Source: Dactylis glomerata (lineage: Eukaryota > Streptophyta > Magnoliopsida > Poales > Poaceae). From it: 64,000 bases of DNA. A program made the translations under genes and the position numbers. A model generated the notes under the pieces. That model did not search any database. It saw only the letters and a list, made by a program, of their open reading frames with translations, and was not told the DNA's origin. Below, one piece after another: positions 50,824 to 61,033 of this stretch (its first letter is position 1; every line of letters starts with the position of its first letter). Where the stretch lies: assembly GCA_007115705.1 (NCBI GenBank), contig QXEO01001118.1:4349571-4413570 (forward strand). Reading direction: 5' to 3'.

Positions 50824-53800
50824 TGTGACAACCCCGAATTTATCACAAATTCAAAGTGCCCGTTATGCATTCCACCACAATCCCAGAATCATTGTTGTGA
50901 TACACATAACGTAGTTGGTAACCAGTTCTATAGACATTACAATACGATGGTTCAAATACAATGGTCATAGAGACCAAGTTCATATTACAACACCATATAG
51001 CAGCGGAAATAACGTCTTCGGGTCCATGCCTTCACCCTACAGGCAATGGCGTCTCAGTAGAAGATCTTAGTTCTGATACTCTTCTTCATACCCTTCCTCC
51101 GGATACTCTTCCCCATAGTCTGGCCAAGTTGATAGCCAGGGACACAGCCGTGAGTACATTGGATGCACTCGCAAACCATCTTATAAATGAAATGATGAAG
51201 TAGATATGCAAGGTTGATATGGTGGACTAAGCACTAAGTTTAGTTGCAAAAGCTAGTTTTGTTTCCCAAGAATGTTCATTGGTAGACAAGAAGTTTAGTT
51301 CTCTAAGTTTAATCTAAGGGAACTTCAAGTGTGTCAATATCAATGTCAAGTCAAGTCATGTCATTCACCAAGTTCACATAAGTTATTATCATTCTTGACA
51401 AAAGTCAAGTACAGCTTGCCAACTGTCCATAACCGAGGACGCGGCTATTCGAATAGTTTGAAACCTCTGCAGAGGGGTACACTTTACCCACAAGATTCGA
51501 TACATCTGCCGGGAGAAATCCACGGATCGTCATACACAAAGTATGCGAGGTTCAGATAATCAAACAAACTCTTTCACTTGCTCACGTTAGTATAGGACCC
51601 TTCCCTAGAGCCCGAGACACGGACATCTCCGTTCTGGCATCTCTAGTTTTGCCCGCTCTGGGATGCCGGATGAATGGGAGTTCCACTCGGTTCAGAAGTA
51701 CCCGCGCACGGTGCACTTCTATAAAGGATGATACAAGGCCTCCCATACTAGGGTAAACAAGCTATGGACTAAGCCCCTTCCCATTTAGGGGTAATGTGGT
51801 CGTACGGTAATGGTTGGCTCACATGGTACATCACTTATTATCATTTAGCAAAATACATTCCATAGTCCTTAGTCAAAATTATTTCCCTTCATAAAACCAT
51901 CATGTATGAGGGATCTCCAATTCAAGCTTTCAAGTTCAAGTCACCAAGTTCCAAGGGGGTTCCACTTAGAGATGGCCTCAATTTTATTAGCGACTAAGCA
52001 ACTACCTTGAGTGATGATACCACTAAACTAGGGTTGGATAAACTCAGCTTGATGCTCTTGATAAGCAAGATTTCACTACACACCTATCATTCTACTCTAG
52101 CAATTCAATCATGCAGTTTACTTGAAACAAGTAGAATGCAATAGTAAAACTAGGCATGTGGAAGATGATTCAAAAGATGGCTTGCCTTGGTTGGCAAAGT
52201 GTCCGGGGTAGTCTTCTTCTTCTTGATAGAATTCCCCCTCAATATCCTCCTCCGCAACACTAGCGTCTAATAACGAATAAACACAATACACACAATCACC
52301 ACACAATACTAACATCACTTCAAGCACACATACTTGTTTTCAAACAATAGTATTCATGGTGGATTTTATAGAAATGGGGTTGCAAGTTTTTCTTCCAAGT
52401 TTTTATTAAGTGTGCAAGTTAGATTTTTCTACCAAGTACCATATGTGGTTTACTTTCCAAGCATTGGTATTGAACTAATGGATTAGGACTAGTTCAAGTG
52501 AAGATTGACTAATTAATTGAGTTGGTATTGAGGGCAAAATTAATCCTAAGTGTGTAATAGAGATCTATCATTTTATGCTTCAAACTAAGATGGGGTTAGG
52601 GTCTAATTGGTACCACTAACAAGGTTTGAGTTGATTAAGGTTGACTAAACAGTAGGGGAGGTAATTAGTGAGTTCACAATTCAAGTTTCATAATTTTAGG
52701 AGGCTTAAACAATTTTCTAGAATTTTCCTATGATTAATAAAGCTATGGTCAAAGTATTCTTATTTATTTAAATCCCTAACTCAATTTGGATTCTAACCAG
52801 TTGTAGAGTGTAGAGCATTTCACAAGCTTTCCAACGCATATTCATTTGCTAAAAATGGATTTCTAAATCTCTTGGAATTAAAGTTTGAAAAACATCTCTG
52901 AAACTTATTTGAATTAATTCGAAATAGGCGGGAAATAAATAAAAACGAAACGGACCAAATTCTAAACGAACGGGCCGATTCTCTATAGAACCCGAACGGG
53001 CCGGCCCGATAACGTTTCGCACGGGGCGGGAAATGTTTTAAAACGAACTGACAAGGGGGTCCCACCCGTCAGGTCACTTAACCGCACCGAACCGGTATGC
53101 TACCGACGGATTCTAATCCAACGGCGCTGGTGCGTCGTGTTCGACGGCGAGGGCGGAGCTCACCTGCGCGCAGAGAAGAAGACGACGGCGACGGCGGCGA
53201 GCGTAGGGGAAGCAGAGCTTGACGGCGACGAGCGGAAAAGACTCCGGCGAGTCTCCTCCACCAATTCCCGGCGGCGGCTTGCTTAACGGAGGTCGAACGC
53301 GGCGGCGCCCTCCGCGTACAGTACCTCGCCGGCGGGGCTGGCGACGCCGAATGAGAGCGAGCGGGGAGAGGAGAGGTTGTCTGGGAGGTAGCTAGGAGCG
53401 GGGCGAGTTCGTTCGTTTGATCGGCGGGGGCTTTTATAGGCCGGAGAGGCGGGGACAAGGGTGCCCAGTGGGTGGCCAGCGCAGGGCATGCTGGCGACGT
53501 GCACGGGCGACACCGAGCTCGACGGCCTTGCTCGTGTGCTGGAGGGGTGTTGTCTCGGCTGCGGAGTGCTGTGGGTCGGTGCTGGCGAGGTCACGGTGGT
53601 CGGGAGCTTGCAGAGAGGAAGAAGGAGAAGAGAGGGGGGTCCGGGCGGTGTCCTCCGTTTCTTCCCATGTCGCACGGCTTGGGTCGGGGCAGAGGGAGCT
53701 GGGGTCGACCGCGGAGAGGTCCACGAGCATGGCGACAGGGTTTGAGCGAAGAAGAACAGTGCAGCTCACAGTGAAATCGATTTTCTCCGATTTTTGCCTG

Positions 53801-54402
53801 CCAGGTGTTCGACACAATGCCCGCAAGAAATTCAAATTCGAATTTTTGAAATTTTTCACTTTGGGTGATCAACATATTAGATAAGGTTTCCAGAGATATT
53901 TTTGTTCTGAAGAAATAACATGTTTTGCAAAAATTTGTATTTGAAATTAGGGTATTGTCACTGTTTCAAATTCAATCTTTGGCTGAAGTTTGAGTGATGT
54001 TCTGATTTGAATTTTGGTTAGAAACTTCTTGGTTGAGTTAGTAGGCAACTTGGTCAAGCTCAACTAACTGGTCAAACCGTTGCTTGAGCAACAGATTTCT
54101 TAATATAAGTGTCCAAAGTAGGGTGGTCAATAAGATTTCCTAGATCAACTTATTCTTCTATTTTTCCTTATTTTCTTTAGTTCTGGTTTCTTTAGCTCTT
54201 CTAATTCTTCTCAGTTGCTTCTGTTGGGTTAAGTTAGAATTAACTAACTATTGCACAACAAATAATAACACACATGAAATCATAAAATACTTATAATAGA
54301 AAATACATGCATACATGCAATAATAGATAAAAAGTTTTATCTTCACCCAAAATTTGGTATTTTAATTCATAGGAAGTGGATTACAATTTCTGAGTTGTTA
54401 CA
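50824..54402 (-). mobile_element. Large solo LTR (3579 bp)
   Basis: The ends are TGTGACAAC and GTTGTTACA, imperfect inverted repeats with TG/CA termini. GCTGA lies directly outside both (50819-50823 and 54403-54407), a perfect 5-bp duplication. No coding domain and no internal direct repeat were seen. On the minus strand a TATA box (CCTATAAAAG, 53440-53431) is followed by a GC-rich leader, as in an LTR promoter. The alternative is a complete non-autonomous element whose LTRs I could not resolve. Confidence 0.8.
53431..53440 (-). promoter_or_regulatory. TATA box in the large solo LTR
   Basis: CCTATAAAAG on the minus strand lies 960 bases from the LTR start, with a GC-rich stretch after it. 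The frames downstream on the minus strand are GC-rich and not assigned to genes. Confidence 0.5.
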
Positions 54403-55229
54403 GCTGATCTGCAGTACATTGGAGGCTCCCTGCCATCCTCGCCGGCTTGGTGTTCGATGAAATGCCGCGCCCAGTTGAAGGTACGCTATTTTCCAACCAG
54501 GCTATATGCTGCTTTTGATCTAGAAAGGAAGAAATACTGGTAATATTACGTGGTCACTGCTGCCCGATGGTGATGTTGCTGTGACATTTTTGTGTGCAGG
54601 TGAACTAAACAATTTAGGTAGATGAGGTAGCATGTGTTTCCCTTTTTGTCATGAAGGGGCACTTGGTTTTCAAATTGATCGTGTGTGCATCATTGTTATT
54701 TGGTTAGAGGATGCACGTGATAACAAACTTCATGGCTCAAATTGTTGGTATGAGACTGTTGCGAGGTCATTAGCTAATATTTTGTGGTGGTGGGGAATTG
54801 TTGGGCTGCAAGTGTAGTCATATTGTTCATTTGTTCTAAAGAGCGTGGTGTCATGATGTGATGTAAAATTTTCAGATAGGTGATGTTTGTGTTGTTAGTT
54901 GGCACACCATGTCATTTGTTTGCGGTTTAGTGCTATCTCAAATGTAGTTCACTGTCACCTGCGATGTAACTATCCAAGACTTTGTATTGTTGGCTGACTA
55001 ATTGTCTTGTGCTTTGGGTATTTTAAGGTGGCGATAGTTGCAATATCGTGCATCCGGACGATTCACACGGACCAGATGCCACAGTTGCTTAGGTTCTTGC
55101 TGCTGTCCGCCGCACTTGTCAATGTTGGGAGGATTGCATCGCACATGCACGGGTATCTAAAACATCTATCATAGGTTAGCACATAAACTAGGCTTACTGC
55201 AATCAATTTTTGTTTTTGTTGGGCTCATT

Positions 55230-56100
55230 CATGTGAGAAGTAACTCTATGTTTTTATAGCAAATTAACTCTATATTTTGAGTCATATCATAGATTTTACT
55301 TGTAGCGAAGTAACTTTATATCTAAGCCATAAGTAACTCTATATGTTGAGATATATAGTACCTTGTACTTGTACCCAGGCAACTAACCCAGGGAATGTCT
55401 CTCTTCTAATAAAACTTGTCAAGGAATTTAAGCAAGAGGCCTTGGCCATATAGTAGCTTTTACTTTTATCGAAGAAACTTTATAGTTCCGTGCGAAGTAA
55501 CTCTATATTTTTACCAACTTTTAGCTTTTGTAGCTATTTCGAAATAACTCTTATGGTTTACATCAAAGTAACTCTATGTTTTTCTGTAATTACTAAATTT
55601 CGTAGTTGTTTTTTAAAGTAACTATGTGGCTTCAAGTAATAATTAACTGATAGTTAGCTTTATCAGTTGTACCGAAGTAACTCTAGTGTTTTATAGCGAA
55701 GTAAGTCTATGTTTTTCTAATAATTACCTTTATTAGTTGTACTGAATTAACTTTGTTTTATAGCAAAGTAACTCTATGGTTTCTTCTAATAATTAGCTTT
55801 ATCAGTTATACTTAAGTAACTATATATTTTATAGTGAAGTAACTATTATTTTATAGTGAAGTAACTATATGGTTTCAAGTCATAGTTAGCTTTATTAGTT
55901 GTACTTAAGTAACTCTATATATTTTTATAGCGAAGCAACTCTATGGTTTTTAATTAATTATTAACTTTACCAGTGATATTGGAGTAACTCTATATCTTTG
56001 TACTGTGAAGTAACTCTATGTTTGCCAACACTACGTACATGTATCTTACTTACATTTAGATGCAGAAGTAACTCCATTTTTAAAATACCAAAAACTCTGT
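55230..56100. repeat. Degenerate GAAGTAACTCTAT minisatellite
   Basis: The word AAGTAACTCTAT or a near variant (AAGTAACTATAT, AAGTAACTTTAT) recurs about twenty times in 870 bases, often as GCGAAGTAACTCTATGTTTT and followed by TTATAGC. Spacing varies from about 20 to 70 bases, so copies are diverged. No stable reading frame runs through it. Confidence 0.8.
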
Positions 56101-56843
56101 TAAGTCAAACCAGTCCATGATCTACAATGCAGTAATAAGTTGTTCATTATCATTGTTTTACTGCCAATGAAAGCAACAAAAAATACTTCCACCGAAGAAA
56201 GTAACTCAAGCAGTTCCATTTTCCTGATATTACTTTTGTAGCTCAATTAATGATGATGTTTTCATGTTGAAAACAATATTTAAACTGTTCATTTTTTCAT
56301 TGTTCTTGTCATGCAGGTGACAAATGTCATGTTATTCTTGTTGATGTCAACAACTACTTCAACATCTGAAGGTCACATAATTCTTTCTATTCTTGCTGCT
56401 GTCAACAACAATCCGAGCAGCAACATAAATATTTTGGGGGAAGTTCTTTCTACATACTTTGAAGTTAAAGTCCATTGCTGGATGTAAAATTGTTCGGACA
56501 AAATAAATCACCTTACCTTTGCTGCATGTGTGCCTAAACCTGGAACCCTAACCTGTAGCTACTGAATATATATATAGCTACTTCCTGGATGTTGGTATTG
56601 AATATAATTACAGCGAACAAAATTGTCAGTTCCTACCATTAATTGTTGCAGAGCTTTTTCTAGCAAGATCAGATCGTATGTTGTAGCAAACCAGAGAGCA
56701 GCTAGAAGGAACATTTGAAATTGTGTGGTTCGAATTTACTTTTCCAGGAATTTATTATGAGAAAGTGTAATTTCTTTCTCCCTCTCTGCTTAGTCTCTGT
56801 TTCATTATATAGTACTATGTATGACATACCTGACACACATATA

Positions 56844-57241
56844 TCCACGGTATTGCATTTCCTGGACTGGACTGTTTTAATTGCTTAGAGATTTATCTTG
56901 CCAATACAACGTCGATTAACACTGGATATTTAGGTTGAGTAATAAAAATTCAATTGATATGATCGTTTCCTTAGTACATTGTTGTACTTTCAAATTACTG
57001 TACGTGTATCATGATATCATCTCAATAATGTATGCATACGAACCTCTGTTTTTTGTAAGATCATTACTTGTATCTGATCCGCTTATGTTTGTAGTTAATT
57101 GGTCCTGTTTTTAGCAGTGTTGCTTCCTTGTAGAATAGCCAGTGCAAGCTTTGACCTATGACAATACCTATGAGCTCTGATGATATTGTGTTGCGAAAGT
57201 ATGATATAGTATTATACTGTGAAGTATTGTTAATCTGCACC
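56844..57241 (+). repeat. Direct duplication, first copy
   Basis: It begins TCCACGGTATTGCATTTCCTG, ends TGTTAATCTGCACC, and is collinear with 58825-59298. Similarity is high over most of its length; the second copy has about 75 extra bases in the middle. Confidence 0.85.
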
Positions 57242-57608
57242 ACTTGAAGCCTGAGCCGGAACCAAACTCTGCAGAAAAGGCTTTTTTGATTCTCCATTTG
57301 AATTGACCATTTTTATAAGGCTTTTTTTCTCCCTTTGATTCTCTGCTGAAAAGGCTTTTTTGATTCTCCCTTGAGTATACCTATGAGTTTGCGCAGGAAG
57401 TATATATTCTGAGGTATTGATGTTTGAGGAGCATCTGTAAGAATCGTCATTGTTATATGATCACAAAATAACCTAGCTCCCTCTGATAATTTGGTTGAAG
57501 ATATTCTGTCATCTTATCTTATGCAGGAATGATCACATCACTGCTCTTGGTTAAGTATTGTCCCCTGTAAGTACCAAAACTAAGTATACCTTACCTTCAT
57601 CTTTTCAG

Positions 57609-57682
57609 GGAAGTTCATCATACCAATGTTGTGCGATTCATTGGTGCATGCACAAAACCACCTAAATTTTGCGTAATTACAG
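57609..57682 (+). pseudogene. Isolated protein-kinase exon (STY46-like)
   Basis: The 74-base exon lies between TTTTCAG and GTGAGC and reads EVHHTNVVRFIGACTKPPKF then CVIT in one frame. This is the segment around the beta-4 strand of plant Raf-like ACT-domain kinases (STY8/17/46), with the characteristic RFIGAC words. The exons before (with the VAIK lysine) and after (EFM hinge, HRD and DFG) were not found nearby. It is therefore a relic or a captured fragment of a kinase gene and not a working gene. Confidence 0.75.
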
Positions 57683-58824
57683 GTGAGCTTTATGCTCAAG
57701 CTGGATCTGATAGAATGTTTGCTGAGAATTGTTTGTGACAAAGATAATTAGATCTAAAAATGTTTTTGTTGGGAATCTTGATTCATAACAGGATAACTAC
57801 CATGCAGAACATAGCCAGATGGTATGGCTTTTAGAGATTGGATAGACATTGATTGAGATGATAAAACTGCTCTAGAAAATAATAGTTCTTGCTTGTCTCA
57901 AACTTAGAAACACGGCATCCTTATAAAGTGGATGTTAGGTCCTTGACTTCTCCTAACACAATACGAACTCCTATCAAATTGAATCCTTTAATTTTAAACT
58001 CTCATAGTGATGTATGTGCTAAAAGATGGGTCATTATTTTGGTACGGAGGGAGTAGATCAAAACCCTTTTGTTTTCTAGCTAGGTTGGATCTAGCTAGGA
58101 TACAGAACCATCTGATGCAGAGGTCCGAAGTGCCATATGGGAGGTCTGTGGTGATCACGGAGCACTAGGATTGCTTGTGGACCTTCTTAGAGTGAAGTAT
58201 ATACTAGGAGCCCTCTTGACTTTGTTATTTTTTTCTTTGTGCATTATGCGTGTGGTATATTATTGGATAGAGCACTGTCAAATGTCAACAGTTTGTTGAT
58301 CAATCCCTTTGGTTTCGCAAGAATGGCTGACCTTGAAGAAGGCACTGGAGCAGAAGCGTCTGACAGTCAACTGCTTGAGAAACTTGATTCCGATGACTCC
58401 GGAGCATCCCTGAGGTACGTTGTGATCTGGGCCTTTTGTTTTGGTTGCGACAACTATATAGTTTACAATTGACAGTACGTACCAGAGTATGAGTATTATC
58501 TGAAATTGAAACCCTTTTGTCTGCAAGTAGTACTGGCATGCGAAGCATAATTGTGAACTGCATATTGGTGTAATTCAGTAAAAGCTAGAATGTGATCTAT
58601 TGACTAAGGCTGTTAGGTAGAGGCTTTTCTTAAGAAACCAACTGAAGTATCTTATCTTCTTAAATTAAAGCAGATAACCGTTTTCATAATTACTGATATT
58701 CTTAGCTATGTTGGTAAGATTATCATATTTTGTGAGACAATACTGGGAGACACTAGCCTATTTAAGTTTTATAATACTTCCTGCATAAGTATATTGTATT
58801 ATAACTCTTCCTGCATCTTGCTCA

Positions 58825-59298
58825 TCCACGGTATTGCATTTCCTGAACTGGACTGTTTTATTTGCTTAGAGAATTATCTTGCCAACATACGTCGATTAAC
58901 ACTGGATATTTAGGTTGAGTAATAAAAATTCAGTTTGACATGATCATTTTCTTAGTACATTGCTCTACTTTCAGATTACTGTACCTTTATGGCTTTATTA
59001 TCTCAGTGATGTAGAAATGCAATTTGACATTTATACAGTTTATTCATATATAGTGGCTTTTATGGTTTATGAATTTTCTCTCAGGTATGCATACAAACTT
59101 CTGTTTTTTTTGTAAGTTCATGACTTGTATCTGATCTGCTTATGTTTGTAGTTAATAGGTCCTGTTTTAGAAGTGTTGCTTCCTTCCTTGTAGAATAGCT
59201 AGTGCAACCTTTAACCTGTGACAATACCTATGTGCTCTGATATTGTGTTGCAGAAGTATGATATGGTATTATACTATGAAGTGTTGTTAATCTGCACC
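58825..59298 (+). repeat. Direct duplication, second copy
   Basis: It is collinear with 56844-57241 and has an internal insertion of about 75 bases around 59000-59080. The 1.58 kb between the copies contains the kinase exon. Confidence 0.85.
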
Positions 59299-59310
59299 GT
59301 CTTTAATTAG

Positions 59311-59521
59311 GAAAATGCAAATATTCTCCGCTCAAGCAGGTATATAGCTCGCAGCAACTCGATTTTCCTCTTATCCCTTTTGTGGCTGTTTGTGTAATCT
59401 TGACCCCATGGTTACGATTTCCCTCTTATTCCTCTAGGCTGCCAATCCTCCTATACCTGCAAATGAGAAGCCTGAATCGCTAGCTGCATATAAGAGAGAT
59501 GAGCCTAGACTTAACAAATAA
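59311..59521 (+). other. Possible terminal exon pair of an unidentified gene
   Basis: Segments 59311-59339 and 59438-59521 have AG/GT and AG borders. Joined in one phase they read KCKYSPLKQAANPPIPANEK and end in PRLNK and a TAA. The splice sites and the stop are consistent, but the protein is not recognised and upstream exons could not be identified. It may be chance. Confidence 0.3.
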
Positions 59522-59719
59522 ACTAGTTTTGGCAGGTATCTGTCAGCCTTTGTTAAACTTGGTGCTTATTGTAATTTTTGTTAGCTTGTGCTATTTTTCT
59601 GTATTGTAATCTGTGCTGTAATCCTAGATTATTATGTAAACAGATTCAAGATTTCTCAGATTGTGTGCATCTATTTAAGATTGTGTGCTTGTCACTAGTA
59701 GAAAACCGGCCTAATATTC

Positions 59720-59985
59720 CTGGGCATTAGTCCCGGTTGCTGTCTGAACCGGGACTGATGCCCAGGGCCCCACCGCTTTTTCGGCCGCCAGACCGCAGAC
59801 CTCATTAGTCCCGGTTCGTTTTAAACCTATAGTCCCGGTTCGTAATATGAACCGGGACTAATGACTCTGGAGTCGAATCCGACCGTTGTCAGACTCATTA
59901 GTCCCGGATGGTAACACCAACCGGGACTAAAGAGTGAGCCTTTAGTCCCGGTTGGTATTACAAACCGGGACTAATGACTTCCCTG
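59720..59985. repeat. Subterminal repeats of the CACTA element
   Basis: At least three pairs of TTAGTCCCGGTT/AACCGGGACTAA in both orientations lie in 265 bases. In CACTA elements such repeats bind the element's own DNA-binding protein and are required at the ends for transposition. Confidence 0.85.
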
Positions 59986-60189
59986 TATAAAGCAGCTCTT
60001 TCTTCCTCCCCGAGCCAGGCACTCCCACTCTCCACTCTCAGTGTTCTTCATGCAACTCGAGTTCATCCTCTTTGATCACCATTTTTTGTCACAAATTGAT
60101 GTCCCCACTTCAATCTAAGTGGACTAAAAGGTGAGGAATTTTGTGCTTTTGTCTTTCATTGGTAATTTAGCTCATTTATTGCTCTAGAA

Positions 60190-60920
60190 GTAGAGAGATT
60201 TGTGATTTTTTTATGGGAGCAATTATTAGATGTTTATTTGATTTTATTTATGTTAGATTTTATTAGATTTTATAGATAGAGGTAAAAATAGAAATGCTAT
60301 ATAGATAGACATAGCTATTAGATTTTATTTATGTTAGATTTTATTAGATGTTTATTTGATTTTATTTATGTTAGATTTTATTAGAAATAGAAATGCTATT
60401 AGAAATAGAAATGTTAGAATTAAAAATAAAAATAGAAGTAGACATAGCTAACATAGAAATAGAAATAGAGATAGAGATAGAAAAATAGAAATACCGATAG
60501 AAATAGAGATAGAAATACCGATAGAGGTAAAAATAGAAATGCTATATAGATTTTATTTATGTTAGATTTTATTAGAAATAGAAATGCTATTACAAATAGA
60601 AATGTTAGAATTAAAAATAAAAATAGAAGTAGACATAAATAAAATAGAAATAGAGATAGAGATAGAAAAATAGAAATACCGATAGAAATAGAGATAGAAA
60701 TAGAGATAGAAATACCGATAGAGGTAAAAATAGAAATGCTATATAGGTTTTATTTATGTTAGATTTTATTAGAAATAGAAATGCTATTAGAAATAGAAAT
60801 GTTAGAATTAAAAATAAAAATAGAAGTAGACATAGCTAACATAGAAATAGAAATAGAGATAGAGATAGAACAATAGAAATACCGATAGAAATAGAGATAG
60901 AAATACCGATAGAAGTACCC
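60190..60920 (+). repeat. AGAAATAGA-type tandem repeats in the transposase leader intron
   Basis: A unit of roughly 200 bases containing GTTAGATTTTATTAGAAATAG and GAAATAGAGATAGAAATACCG recurs about three times. Inside each unit the hexamer (A/G)GA(A/T)ATAGA is itself iterated. It is strongly purine-rich on the plus strand and lies within the inferred intron 60131-61033. Confidence 0.85.
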
Positions 60921-61033
60921 ACCAGCCGGGACTAAAGTTTTGTTAACTTATTCTTACTTATCAAACTAAAATTAGAGATAGAAATAGAAATTGTATATTT
61001 GATTTGCGTTTGATATGTACTTATATAATGCAG

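Larger units (their letters stand above)
54403..59692. other. Low-copy region with minisatellite, duplication and exon fragments
   Basis: No complete gene was found. Apart from the entries listed separately (55230-56100, 56844-57241, 57609-57682, 58825-59298, 59311-59521), there is a possible exon at 58323-58414. It encodes MADLEEGTGAEASDSQLLEK and following residues, ends at a GTACGT donor, and has no recognised homology. The region is AT-rich and intron-like, with many TA-rich runs. Confidence 0.5.

Noticed and set aside
53078..53884. Several GC-rich frames on both strands
   Set aside because: They lie in the GC-rich leader of the large solo LTR and overlap each other.
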